A DNA stretch of 28,466 nucleotides from Lachnospiraceae bacterium UBA7199 (GCA_002490775.1 DKUR01000068.1:18431-46896); one strand, 5' to 3'. Shown: positions 6,447-14,624, numbered from the stretch's first letter. The notes: a model not told the origin generated them from the letters alone. Numbers and translations: made by a program.

Positions 6447-8257
6447 TGTGTCACCTCGCTTCCTTTCATTTTAATGCCTAGTCTTTTTTGATTAATTGAC
6501 CTGATAATTGCAGCATCAATTTTAAAATTCCGCTTTTCATCCATCAGTCCATTAATCTCCTGATATACATCTGTAAGCTGGGTATAACAATAACCACAAA
6601 GGTATGGAATTATTTTAATTGCTGACGTAATAGTTTCATATCTGTCAATAAATTCTTCTGTTGTTTTTACTTTATTACCGTATCCCCATCCTTTTTGTTC
6701 ATTGCAAAACGCAATCCCTCCATATTCGCTGATAATAACAGGCTGGCCGGCATAATGATAATGATCCGCAAAAACCGGCTTTAGCAGGTTATGATAAATT
6801 TTTCCCTCCAGTATTTCCTCCAAATTTCCTTTATATCGTTCCAAAAACATTTCCGCATCTTCCTCGTAATCATGAAGGGAAATAATATCCGATACGGTAT
6901 GCTCCCAACCATCATTTGCCACCACCAGTCTTGATGAATCAACCGACTTTATCATGTGATAAACCGCTTCTGTAAGATGCTGTTGCCCAATATCTGTTCG
7001 AATTTCATTGATTCCCCATGATTCATTAAATGCCGTCCACACAATAATGGAAGGGTGATTGTAGTACTGCTTTACAATTTCAGAAGCTTCCCTCATATAA
7101 TTAGATACTTCCCTGTCTCCAAAACGATAAGCGGAAGGAATTTCACACCATGTAAGCAGTCCTAATACATCACACCAATAATAGTATCTTTCATCTTCAA
7201 TCTTTTGATGCTTCCTAGCCCCATTAAATCCCAGTTCTTTTGTTTTTTTAATATCCTCAATTATCGCTTCTTCTGAAGGAGGCGTCATTCCAGATTCCTT
7301 CCAATATCCCTGGTCTAATATTAAACGCTGAAAAACCGGCTCTTCATTCAATAAAATATTTCCCTGATAAGCGGTTATTTCTCTCATACCAAAGTAAGAG
7401 CCCACTTCATCGCACAAGCGTCCTTCACTATATAATGATATTTTTACATCATATAAATCAGGTTTTTCGGGGGACCAGTAGTGAATCCCATTCAATTCGG
7501 CATCTTCATCAATTTCTGATACATCCATTACGACAGACGTATGATTACTTCCTGCGGGAAATTCAATCGTGTTTATTAACTTATTACCGAAAGAAACCTG
7601 TGCTCTGACGGTGATATTATTGCAAATCCTCTCCTCTATAATATCCAGTTCAATTCCCAGAGCTCTCTCTTTTGCTTTCGGAATCAGTTTTAAAGAAGAA
7701 ATATATATTTCATCCACAATTTCCATCCAGACATTTTTCCATATTCCTGTAGTCTGAACGTACCAACATCGGAAACTTTCCTTCCTCCATCTTTGTTTTC
7801 CCCGGAGCTGCTGTTCATCAAAAGTATCTTCCGCCCGCACTACGACTCTGTTTATCTTTTCCAGATAATCGGTAATATCAAAGCTAAACCGGGTATATCC
7901 CCCCTCATGTTCTCCTGCTTTTTTCCCATTAATCCAAACTCTGGTCAGGTAATCACAGCCTTCAAAATGAAGTATTACCCTCTTTCCTGCAAGATTTTGT
8001 CTGTCTAATTCCAAATTTCTTGCATACCAGACACAAAAATGCTCCTCCTCCTTTCCAATCCCGCTTAATTTTGTCTCATAAGAAAATGGAACCTGAATTT
8101 TCCTTTCACCTTCAAATTTTTCATACCACCGATTTCTTTCCCCCTGCCTGTCATCATCAAATCGAAACTCCCATTCTCCGTTCAGGCTGTACCATAAATT
8201 CCTGACCATTTGAGGTCTTGGGTAACCTCTGATATAACATGCTGTCTGTTTTTCCAT
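6443..8257 (-). CDS. Glycoside hydrolase family 2 enzyme (beta-galactosidase/glucuronidase superfamily)
   Basis: About 604 residues, short for GH2, no signal peptide. An N-terminal jelly-roll sugar-binding domain (about 20-185) includes FEGCDYLTRVWINGKKAGEH. An immunoglobulin-like middle domain spans about 185-300 and a TIM barrel follows. The acid/base is E413 in AFNESWG and the nucleophile E512 in ISEYGG, numbering from the first of two methionines. The C-terminus has YTQLTDVYQEINGLMD, common in this short GH2 class. The NxK motif that marks beta-glucuronidases is not evident, so glucuronidase is unlikely; the sugar specificity is open. Two ATGs are adjacent. The second is chosen because GAGG lies 6 bases before it but only 3 before the first (8260). 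It is the first gene of the GH-ABC operon. Confidence 0.92.
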   Translation of the reverse strand: MEKQTACYIRGYPRPQMVRNLWYSLNGEWEFRFDDDRQGERNRWYEKFEGERKIQVPFSYETKLSGIGKEEEHFCVWYARNLELDRQNLAGKRVILHFEGCDYLTRVWINGKKAGEHEGGYTRFSFDITDYLEKINRVVVRAEDTFDEQQLRGKQRWRKESFRCWYVQTTGIWKNVWMEIVDEIYISSLKLIPKAKERALGIELDIIEERICNNITVRAQVSFGNKLINTIEFPAGSNHTSVVMDVSEIDEDAELNGIHYWSPEKPDLYDVKISLYSEGRLCDEVGSYFGMREITAYQGNILLNEEPVFQRLILDQGYWKESGMTPPSEEAIIEDIKKTKELGFNGARKHQKIEDERYYYWCDVLGLLTWCEIPSAYRFGDREVSNYMREASEIVKQYYNHPSIIVWTAFNESWGINEIRTDIGQQHLTEAVYHMIKSVDSSRLVVANDGWEHTVSDIISLHDYEEDAEMFLERYKGNLEEILEGKIYHNLLKPVFADHYHYAGQPVIISEYGGIAFCNEQKGWGYGNKVKTTEEFIDRYETITSAIKIIPYLCGYCYTQLTDVYQEINGLMDEKRNFKIDAAIIRSINQKRLGIKMKGSEVTQ

Positions 8258-8303
8258 CATATTCCTCTTTGTTTGTATTATTATTATTGATTCTTATAAG
8301 TTA

Positions 8304-8331
8304 ATTTTAGCATGTTTCAGTATGTATTCAA
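8304..8331 (-). promoter_or_regulatory. Candidate sigma-A promoter of the GH2-GH30-ABC operon
   Basis: Minus-strand TTGAAT (8326-8331) and TAAAAT (8304-8309) with a 16-base spacer, about 47 bases before the GH2 start. It lies after the terminator of the regulator gene, so the operon should have its own start. The wider region 8261-8416 is very AT-rich and contains an AATAT-CA-ATATT inverted repeat (8389-8400) that could be a regulator site, though this is only a guess. Confidence 0.6.
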
Positions 8332-8416
8332 CTTATTTTTTAATAAAATGCGGTTATTTTGATGCTTTTGTCGCCATTTCCTTATATTAATATCAATATT
8401 ACTGTTGTAAAATAAT

Positions 8417-8453
8417 AAAAAAAGGCGATAGGAACAATAGTGCTCATATCGTC
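8417..8453 (-). terminator. Intrinsic terminator after the ArsR-like regulator gene
   Basis: On the minus strand GACGATA (8447-8453) pairs with TATCGCC (8424-8430), with one mismatch and further pairing toward the loop, followed by seven T (8417-8423). It starts 6 bases after the regulator stop and separates the ecf-truA-regulator transcript from the GH operon. Confidence 0.82.
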
Positions 8454-8459
8454 TATTTT

Positions 8460-9386
8460 TCAGTTTCTATATTCCAGTCCCATAACAATATCCTGCGCAT
8501 AGTCACCGAAGTTTTTTCCAAATAAATTAAAACCTCCAATATATGCTGCGTCCGGCTTATTACAGACTTCAAATTCAATATATGGTTTTTCCTCCTGAAA
8601 CACCATATCAATTTTCACATCCGAATACTGCTTTCCATTAATCAGCGTTCCATCCCCATTGATCTCGATCCCCAGCATAACACCATATTGAGTTGAACCT
8701 GCCTCCCATACCTGGGGATTTAATCTCCCTCTTCTTGCACCGTAATCCCCGCCAGAACGCCATGTACCTGTCTCCAAACCGTTGACGATAAATGTTATGT
8801 CTGATTTCCAATCCTCATGGTAATTTGGCGCTTCTGAACAAATTTCCATAGTAAACATTAATTTACACGGTTTAGCTTCTAAAGGAAGTAAATTAGGAAA
8901 CCGGTATTTTACAAATCCACCTGCGGTCCATAAAAGTCCTGCCTTAATCCGCTCCGGCAGGTAAAATGATCTCATTTTATCTTCCACTCCAATAATTCCC
9001 TGCTCTCCGGCAAGCCCGCAGGTTGGCATTACATGAAAATCAAAATAGGCCCCCACTGGCATTTCAACACTTCTGTATTCGTTAATATCGCTGTTTTTCT
9101 GATAAGCGCTAATATTAATATAATCTGTTTTCCTTGTACACAGTTTCAGCGTCCCCCGCATTCCCGGGCGTTCTTCCACGCTTACCATATCCGCCTGCTC
9201 AAGTATTTTAATATGAAAAGTTACGCTGGACTGTGGAATATTCAGCCTTTCAGATATTTCACTGATACTCATTCCCTTATTTTCAATCAACTTTAGAATA
9301 TCAATGCGGGCCGGTACAGAAAGCGCTTTGCAAATACTGCACAATTTTTCCTTATTTCCAACATCAACATCAACAATTCTGGCCAT
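8460..9386 (-). CDS. ArsR-like winged-helix regulator with long C-terminal domain
   Basis: 308 residues. Residues about 15-85 are a winged helix of ArsR type: KALSVPARIDILKLIE, the helix-turn-helix ISEISERLNIPQSSVTFHIK, then a wing around EERPGMRGTLK. The remaining roughly 210 residues are rich in aromatic and beta-prone stretches, with SDITFIVNGLETGTWRSGGD and RRGRLNPQVWEAG. I believe this combination recurs in sugar-related regulators of Firmicutes. A beta-sandwich ligand-binding role is inference. No classical ArsR metal-binding cysteine motif (CxC) is visible in the recognition helix. The gene follows truA after 22 bases with a strong AGGAGG, so it may be co-transcribed with the ecf-truA genes. 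It lies directly upstream of the GH operon, the likely target. Confidence 0.85.
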   Translation of the reverse strand: MARIVDVDVGNKEKLCSICKALSVPARIDILKLIENKGMSISEISERLNIPQSSVTFHIKILEQADMVSVEERPGMRGTLKLCTRKTDYINISAYQKNSDINEYRSVEMPVGAYFDFHVMPTCGLAGEQGIIGVEDKMRSFYLPERIKAGLLWTAGGFVKYRFPNLLPLEAKPCKLMFTMEICSEAPNYHEDWKSDITFIVNGLETGTWRSGGDYGARRGRLNPQVWEAGSTQYGVMLGIEINGDGTLINGKQYSDVKIDMVFQEEKPYIEFEVCNKPDAAYIGGFNLFGKNFGDYAQDIVMGLEYRN

Positions 9387-9408
9387 TCATCAGCCTCCTG
9401 TTTTTAGA

Positions 9409-10149
9409 CTATACTTCAAACTCATACTTTACCAATGTAAGGCCGCAGGCAGGCGCTGTAGGCCCTGCTGCCTGTCTGTCTTTTGCATCTAAAATTTCTC
9501 TGACCTTCTCCGGTTCTAAATTTCCACGTCCCACTTCCATAAGCGTCCCGGCAATGATTCTTACCATATTATATAAAAATCCATTGCCCTGCACCCGGAT
9601 CACTATTTCACTGCCCTCCTTTTCCACACTCAGCTCGTAAATCCTTCTGACCGTTGATTCCACTACCGCTGCCGCAGCACAAAAGCTTTTAAAATCATGC
9701 TCTCCCACCAGAAATTCCGCTGCCTGCGCCATTTTTTCCACATCAAGAGGAACATAGGTAAAATGAGCATACAGCCTTTTGGTTGGAATCGGAAAAGGAC
9801 AGTTTAATATCCTGTATTCATAGGTTTTCTTACTAGCACAATGTCTGGGATGAAAATAATCCGGCACCTGAACAGAGCTTTGAATCCTGATATCCTCCGG
9901 CAGTTTTTGATTTAATGCATAAGAAATCTTTTCCGCCGGAATACGGGTATTTGTGTCAAACACCGCCACATTACAAAGAGCATGTACCCCGCAGTCTGTT
10001 CTGCTGGCCCCCATCACCTGTATTTCCTCCTGCAAAAGCTCCCTTAAGCTTCTATTTAATTCTCCCTCTATGGTAGGTACCCCTGGCTGGAGCTGCCAGC
10101 CATGATAGGCTGTACCGTCATAGGCTACCACCAGCTTTACCCTTTTCAT
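9409..10149 (-). CDS. truA: tRNA pseudouridine(38-40) synthase
   Basis: 246 residues. It converts uridines 38-40 in the tRNA anticodon arm to pseudouridine. Visible motifs are VAYDGTAYHGWQLQPG near residues 6-21, the catalytic ASRTDCGVHA with its aspartate near residue 52, the HPRHCASKKTYEYRI segment, and GNGFLYNMVRIIAGTLMEVG in the C-terminal half. The first possible start upstream (10191) is rejected. The ATG at 10149 has AGGGGA in front, begins the conserved MKRVKLVVAYDG sequence, and overlaps the ecfT stop as ATGA. This 4-base overlap shows coupling with ecfT. The order ecfA1-ecfA2-ecfT-truA is conserved in Firmicutes. Confidence 0.97.
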   Translation of the reverse strand: MKRVKLVVAYDGTAYHGWQLQPGVPTIEGELNRSLRELLQEEIQVMGASRTDCGVHALCNVAVFDTNTRIPAEKISYALNQKLPEDIRIQSSVQVPDYFHPRHCASKKTYEYRILNCPFPIPTKRLYAHFTYVPLDVEKMAQAAEFLVGEHDFKSFCAAAAVVESTVRRIYELSVEKEGSEIVIRVQGNGFLYNMVRIIAGTLMEVGRGNLEPEKVREILDAKDRQAAGPTAPACGLTLVKYEFEV

Positions 10150-10949
10150 ATGAATCCCCTGCCTACCACAATGCAAAGTGTCAGATAGCATACAACAACG
10201 CCATATGCCAGCCCGTCTCTTTTCTTATAGATCAGCGGCTTCATTTTCGTGCGGTGTTCCCCGCCTCTGTAGCACCTTGCCTCCATTGCCATAGCAAGGT
10301 CATTGGCCCGTCGAAATGCTGATATAAAAAGGGGCACCAAAAGAGGTACAAGGCTTTTAGCTTTTTTAATCAGATTGCCACTCTCAAAGTCTGCCCCTCG
10401 GGCAATCTGGGCCTTCATAATCTTATCTGTTTCTTCAAGCAAAATGGGAATAAACCGCAGTGCAATGGACATCATCATTGCAATTTCATGAACAGGTACT
10501 TTGAAAATTTTAAGCGGTCCTAACAGTTTTTCCATTCCGTCCGTCAAATTATTAGGGGTGGTTGTCAAAGTCATGACAGAAGAACCTATAATCAGAAAAA
10601 CCAGGCGAATTGCCATAAAAACTGCCTGCCGGATACCTTCCATTGTAATTTTAATCTTCCAGAAGGTAACCACTGCCTCTCCCGGCGTTAAAAACAAATT
10701 AAACACCACTGCTATGAGAAGCAGAAAAACAATAGATTTCATTCCCCTTAACATGTACTTAAGGGGAACCTTTGATAATTTAATCACCACTGCCAGAAAA
10801 ACTCCCGCAATCAGGTATCCTATGAAATTATCTACTACAAAAAGGGAAACTATAAAACAGATGGTAGTCACCAGTTTAACCCTTGGATCCAGTCTGTGTA
10901 TCACTGAATCCGTCTGATAATATTGTCCCAATGTGATATCTCTTAACAT
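10146..10949 (-). CDS. ecfT: Energy-coupling factor transporter transmembrane protein EcfT
   Basis: 267 residues, the usual length. It begins MLRDITLGQYYQTDSVIHRL, followed by the family's LDPRVKL segment. There are several membrane spans, the first around residues 27-60. The cytoplasmic coupling region contains ARGADFESG near residue 185 and RRANDLAMAMEARCYRGGEH near 213-232, the Ala-Arg-Gly type motifs that contact the two EcfA ATPases. EcfT joins the ATPases to interchangeable substrate-binding S components for vitamins and metals; none is encoded here, as expected for a group II ECF module. It follows ecfA2 by 27 bases. Confidence 0.96.
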   Translation of the reverse strand: MLRDITLGQYYQTDSVIHRLDPRVKLVTTICFIVSLFVVDNFIGYLIAGVFLAVVIKLSKVPLKYMLRGMKSIVFLLLIAVVFNLFLTPGEAVVTFWKIKITMEGIRQAVFMAIRLVFLIIGSSVMTLTTTPNNLTDGMEKLLGPLKIFKVPVHEIAMMMSIALRFIPILLEETDKIMKAQIARGADFESGNLIKKAKSLVPLLVPLFISAFRRANDLAMAMEARCYRGGEHRTKMKPLIYKKRDGLAYGVVVCYLTLCIVVGRGFI

Positions 10950-10976
10950 TTTTCCTCATTCCTTACAGCAGCCTGC

Positions 10977-11825
10977 TTATTTCTTTAATGCTTTCAATAT
11001 TTCATTTTTTGCCTCTGCAATGGTGGTAATGTCTGTATCTACATTCAGCCCCCTTGCCTTAAGTTCATGCATAATATAAGTCACCTGGGGCGCTGCAAGT
11101 CCCACCTGCTCCAATTCTTTATAATGCCTGAATACTTCTCTTGGCTCTTGATCAAACAACACCTGCCCCCGGTTCATCACAATGATTCTATCCACATATT
11201 TGGCAACATCTTCCATACTATGTGAAACTAATATAACTGTAATTCCCGTTTCCTCACGCAGTTTTGCAATTTGATCTAATATTTCATCCCTTCCTTTGGG
11301 ATCAAGTCCTGCAGTAGGCTCATCTAAAATAAGCACCTCAGGCTTCATTGCAAGGACTCCGGCAATAGCTACCCGGCGTTTTTGTCCGCCAGAAAGGTCA
11401 AATGGTGACTGATAGAAATATTCATCCTCAAGTCCCACCTGCTTTAATGCGGCGTAGGCCCGCAGTTCTGTCTCTTTTTTATCCAGCCCCAAATTCTTGG
11501 GGCCAAAGCATACATCTGAAAAAACATCAATTTCAAATAATTGATGTTCAGGGTACTGAAATACAAGACCTACCTTACTGCGCAATTCTTTCTTATTATA
11601 ATCATTGTCGTGAATGTCAGCACCATTATAGAATATACTGCCGCTGGTAGGTACTAAAAGCCCATTTAAATGCTGCACCAGTGTGGATTTGCCTGATCCT
11701 GTGTGGCCGATCAGCCCAATAAACTGTCCATCTGGTATTACCAGATTAATATCCTTAAGTGCAGCAAATTCCATAGCAGTGCCGGCCTCATATATATAAT
11801 TTACATGATCTAAAATAATTGACAT
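10977..11825 (-). CDS. ecfA2: Energy-coupling factor transporter ATP-binding protein EcfA2
   Basis: About 282 residues. ABC ATPase motifs are complete: Walker A GHTGSGKST near residue 40, Q-loop FQYPEHQLFE, signature LSGGQKRRV, Walker B VLILDEPTAGLDP, and the H-loop VSHSMEDV. The YEAGTAMEFAALKDINL segment is typical of EcfA2. The upstream in-frame ATG at 11837 has no ribosome binding site, while AAGGA precedes the ATG at 11825. That start gives the expected MSIILDHVNYIYE. It forms a heterodimer with EcfA1 that hydrolyses ATP to drive vitamin uptake. Confidence 0.96.
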   Translation of the reverse strand: MSIILDHVNYIYEAGTAMEFAALKDINLVIPDGQFIGLIGHTGSGKSTLVQHLNGLLVPTSGSIFYNGADIHDNDYNKKELRSKVGLVFQYPEHQLFEIDVFSDVCFGPKNLGLDKKETELRAYAALKQVGLEDEYFYQSPFDLSGGQKRRVAIAGVLAMKPEVLILDEPTAGLDPKGRDEILDQIAKLREETGITVILVSHSMEDVAKYVDRIIVMNRGQVLFDQEPREVFRHYKELEQVGLAAPQVTYIMHELKARGLNVDTDITTIAEAKNEILKALKK

Positions 11826-11881
11826 TTTTTCCTTCATTTCTGCGCTGTTTTTATTGAAGGTTGAAAGTTCCAGCGCTTCTT

Positions 11882-12739
11882 TTATTTATTTTTCGGAAGT
11901 CCCAGTGCCGCTGCTAATTCCTCACAGGTCAAAATTCCTTTTGGAATATCAAGCCCGCTTTTTCTAAGTTCATGGGCCAGAAGTGTAACTTGAGGAACAT
12001 CAAGTCTTAGTTCTTTTAATTTTTCCACCTGGCTGAAAATCTCTCTCGGCGTCCCCTCCATCGCTATTTTCCCCTTATCCATAACAAATACCTTATCTGC
12101 ATGGATAATTTCTTCCATATAATGGGTGATCAATATAATTGTAATTCTTTCCACATCATTTAAGGCCCGTACTGCCCTGATAACTTCCTTGCGCCCATTA
12201 GGATCAAGCATGGCTGTAGGTTCATCTAAAACAATACATTTAGGGTGCATTGCAATCACCCCTGCAATAGATACCCTTTGCTTTTGTCCTCCGGAAAGCT
12301 TGTTTGGCGAATGCTTTCGAAACTCGTACATTCCCACTGCCTTAAGACTTTCGTCCACCCTCTGCCAGATCTCTGCAGTAGGTACGCCAAGGTTTTCCGG
12401 TCCAAATCCAACATCCTCCTCTACCACCTGCCCGATAATCTGGTTGTCAGGATTTTGAAACACCATACCGGCTTCCTGTCTGATATCCCACAGATTTGCA
12501 TCATCAGAAGTATCTTTTCCATCAACCCATACTGTCCCTTCTGTAGGGTAATGGATGGCATTCATATGCTTGGCAAGGGTAGATTTTCCTGAACCGTTGT
12601 GTCCAAGAATTGCCACAAAATCCCCCTGTTTGATATCAATATCAATGTCATCTATTGCCCGGGTAATTCCCTCAACATTTCCCTCTTCATCTCTTCTTAT
12701 ATATTCAAATACAAGGTTCTTGGCCTCAATAATTCCCAT
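11882..12739 (-). CDS. ecfA1: Energy-coupling factor transporter ATP-binding protein EcfA1
   Basis: 285 residues, first gene of the ecf-truA operon. Motifs are Walker A GHNGSGKST at about 46-54, Q-loop FQNPDNQIIG, signature LSGGQKQRV, Walker B CIVLDEPTAMLDP, and H-loop ITHYMEE. The EGITRAIDDIDIDIKQGDF opening region fits EcfA1. The ribosome binding site is modest (AAAGG about 11 bases upstream), so the start is a little less certain than the identity. A strong promoter lies about 55 bases upstream of the start codon. Confidence 0.96.
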   Translation of the reverse strand: MGIIEAKNLVFEYIRRDEEGNVEGITRAIDDIDIDIKQGDFVAILGHNGSGKSTLAKHMNAIHYPTEGTVWVDGKDTSDDANLWDIRQEAGMVFQNPDNQIIGQVVEEDVGFGPENLGVPTAEIWQRVDESLKAVGMYEFRKHSPNKLSGGQKQRVSIAGVIAMHPKCIVLDEPTAMLDPNGRKEVIRAVRALNDVERITIILITHYMEEIIHADKVFVMDKGKIAMEGTPREIFSQVEKLKELRLDVPQVTLLAHELRKSGLDIPKGILTCEELAAALGLPKNK

Positions 12740-12793
12740 CTGATACTTGTGCCTTTCATAAAAAATCTGCTTTACCTAAAATAGTTCTGTTTC

Positions 12794-12822
12794 ATTGTAC
12801 AAGATATTGTTTTTATTTGCAA
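12794..12822 (-). promoter_or_regulatory. Sigma-A promoter of the ecfA1-ecfA2-ecfT-truA operon
   Basis: Minus-strand TTGCAA (12817-12822) and TACAAT (12794-12799) with an ideal 17-base spacer. It lies in the 147-base divergent gap between ecfA1 and the M15 peptidase gene. Confidence 0.82.
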
Positions 12823-12838
12823 TAGATTGTGTTATGAT
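12810..12838 (+). promoter_or_regulatory. Candidate promoter of the M15 peptidase gene, overlapping the ecf promoter
   Basis: A good -10, TATGAT (12833-12838), lies about 50 bases before the peptidase start. A weak -35 (TTTTTA, 12810-12815) is 17 bases upstream; TTGTTT at 12807 would need a 20-base spacer. The site overlaps the opposing ecf promoter, so polymerases could not occupy both at once. Confidence 0.45.
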
Positions 12839-12886
12839 GCTTTTATGGTAATTTTATTATGACTGCTTTTGGAAAAGAGGATCGCT

Positions 12887-13879
12887 ATGGATAAATGGGG
12901 AAAATCTGTATTGTATTTGGCTTTGATTATTGTATTTTCTTCTGCTGGAATACGTCTTTTGACCAGAGGAGAGACGCTTTCTAATTATGCGGACCAAAAT
13001 CCTGAAATTGCATATGCAACCCCTGCCATGACTGCAAATCCCACCTCGGCTTCAGATAGCGCTTATTCACCTTTTCCTCTGGCTTCCAGCATACCTTCTG
13101 GTGAACCCTCTGGGGATTTCTCTGATTCAGATTCTGAATTGTCCAGCAAAGACGTGCCATCCTCTCCGCCGGATTCTTTTCTTCCTGTAACCGTTGAATC
13201 CTCTGAGAGCATACACTATGAAGAAGGCTTTTTTTACCAGCCTTTAACAGATGATGTGGTTGCACGAATCACAGGCATCTCCTATCCTGTTTCTGAGACG
13301 CTTGCTCCTGCTCTTGCGGTTTCGGCAACTAATGTTGTCTCTGATACGGATGCCGCCGCACTTGCGGTTTCTTATGATGATCTGCGTTATCTAGGCATTA
13401 AATATTACGATTTTAATGGAGAAGTTCAGACGGGAGAGTTGATTTGTAATAAAGGCATTGCCCAAGATTTGGTGGAAATATTTTACCAGCTTTATTTGAA
13501 TGAATACCAGATTGAAAAAGTACGGTTAATTGATGACTATAATGGAGATGATACTGCATCTATGCTGGATAACAATACCTCCTGCTTTAATTACAGGGTA
13601 GTAGATGGTACTTCGAACTTATCCAAACATGCCATCGGATGTGCCATTGACATTAATCCTTTTTATAACCCTTACGTTGTTTTTAACAAAGACGGAAGCG
13701 GTGAAACCTACATCTCTCCAAAAGGAAGTGAGATCTACGCTGACCGCTCTCAAAATTTTCCATATAAAATTGATGAAAATGATTTATGCTATCAATTATT
13801 TAAAGAGCATGGTTTTACCTGGGGCGGCAACTGGAATTCCTGCAAGGATTACCAGCATTTTCAAAAGGTAGTGGATTAA
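12887..13879 (+). CDS. M15-family D-Ala-D-Ala carboxypeptidase/endopeptidase-like exoprotein
   Basis: 330 residues and the only plus-strand gene. A hydrophobic segment at about 8-22 after MDKWGK looks like a signal peptide or signal anchor. It is followed by a low-complexity Ser/Pro/Asp-rich region (about 45-110) that may span the wall. The C-terminal domain (about 180-330) has the zinc-peptidase motifs SKHAIGCAIDINP (H248, D255) and DYQHFQ (H324), with HGFTWGGNW before the last, as in M15 D-alanyl-D-alanine carboxypeptidase-like enzymes. It should trim peptidoglycan stem peptides outside the membrane. GAGG 6 bases before the ATG at 12887 decides the start; an in-frame TTG at 12869 has no support. 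The gene converges with the unknown membrane gene 21 bases away. Vancomycin resistance should not be inferred from this. Confidence 0.88.
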   Translation: MDKWGKSVLYLALIIVFSSAGIRLLTRGETLSNYADQNPEIAYATPAMTANPTSASDSAYSPFPLASSIPSGEPSGDFSDSDSELSSKDVPSSPPDSFLPVTVESSESIHYEEGFFYQPLTDDVVARITGISYPVSETLAPALAVSATNVVSDTDAAALAVSYDDLRYLGIKYYDFNGEVQTGELICNKGIAQDLVEIFYQLYLNEYQIEKVRLIDDYNGDDTASMLDNNTSCFNYRVVDGTSNLSKHAIGCAIDINPFYNPYVVFNKDGSGETYISPKGSEIYADRSQNFPYKIDENDLCYQLFKEHGFTWGGNWNSCKDYQHFQKVVD

Positions 13880-13900
13880 TCATTAAGGCCGGATTGCTGC

Positions 13901-14518
13901 TTATTTTCCAACCACACTAATTGCCTGTATAACAGCAGTCTGTTCCGGCTGCGTCTCTTCATTTGTTTGAAATGTCTCCCATGTTTTTTCAGCAAATTCT
14001 TCCTCAAGAATATGCTTCAACAGCCTATTTTTTAGCATTTTCTTTTTGTGCCTGGCAACTATGATGCAGCCTGCCATACACAAAACAGCCATAACGATTA
14101 TTCCGGCTGCTCTTGCTTCCCATGAATCACTCATTCCAAAGATCATGCTTACTCCAAAAAATGCAAAAAGCAGCACAGCAATTACAACTGCATAAAATCC
14201 AAATCCATCTGCTTCATTTGATACACTGGCTGCCAAATAAAAATATTTTTCCCTGCTGGTTACTTGCTGTCTTAATTCATTGCGGATTTCTTCCACAATA
14301 ACTTCTTCACGCCCTGTAGAACCCAAAATGCTCTTATTTCCTTTTGCTTCGTTTTCCTTTCCCAATTCTGAATATCTTTGGGAAATGTGCGGCCTGAGCT
14401 TTACCAAAATAGAAGCAAGTCCGTTAATTAGGCCGGTAACAAGATCTATGACCGCAAGTAATAAATTCAAAAATGATTTTAGAAACGCCTTAATTGATTG
14501 ATATATATTATCCACCAA
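13901..14518 (-). CDS. Unknown protein with three hydrophobic segments
   Basis: 205 residues; I do not recognise a family. An N-terminal hydrophobic or amphipathic stretch covers about 12-40. A charged soluble part with coiled-coil-like composition follows (about 45-95, REEVIVEEIRNELRQQ). Two membrane segments lie at about 107-128 and 137-155, then a strongly basic stretch (RHKKKMLKNRLLK) and an acidic tail. The two central segments would form a hairpin in the membrane. The start is probably TTG at 14518, which has AAAGGAG 10 bases upstream; the GTG one codon later is too far. It has its own promoter and follows the ribosomal terminator, so it is separate from the ribosomal operon. Confidence 0.7.
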   Translation of the reverse strand: MVDNIYQSIKAFLKSFLNLLLAVIDLVTGLINGLASILVKLRPHISQRYSELGKENEAKGNKSILGSTGREEVIVEEIRNELRQQVTSREKYFYLAASVSNEADGFGFYAVVIAVLLFAFFGVSMIFGMSDSWEARAAGIIVMAVLCMAGCIIVARHKKKMLKNRLLKHILEEEFAEKTWETFQTNEETQPEQTAVIQAISVVGK

Positions 14519-14583
14519 GATCTGCCTTCTCCTTTACATTTTTCATCAGTAAATGAATGGGTTAAGCCCAGCATCTAATTATT

Positions 14584-14612
14584 AGTTTATCATTACCTTG
14601 GTTTTTCAGCAA
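14584..14612 (-). promoter_or_regulatory. Candidate promoter of the unknown membrane-protein gene
   Basis: Minus-strand TTGCTG (14607-14612) and TAAACT (14584-14589) with a 17-base spacer, located between the terminator of the ribosomal operon and the TTG start. Confidence 0.55.
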
Positions 14613-14624
14613 GAATAAAAGCAT

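Noticed and set aside
12869..12886. TTG start for the M15 peptidase
   Set aside because: It lies upstream of the ribosome binding site that serves the ATG at 12887 and has none of its own.
12887..13879. Vancomycin resistance gene vanY
   Set aside because: The M15 domain alone is common in wall maintenance enzymes, and no vanH, vanA, vanX or two-component genes are nearby.
13880..13900. Bidirectional terminator between the convergent M15 and unknown genes
   Set aside because: The 21-base gap has no stable inverted repeat followed by a T-run.
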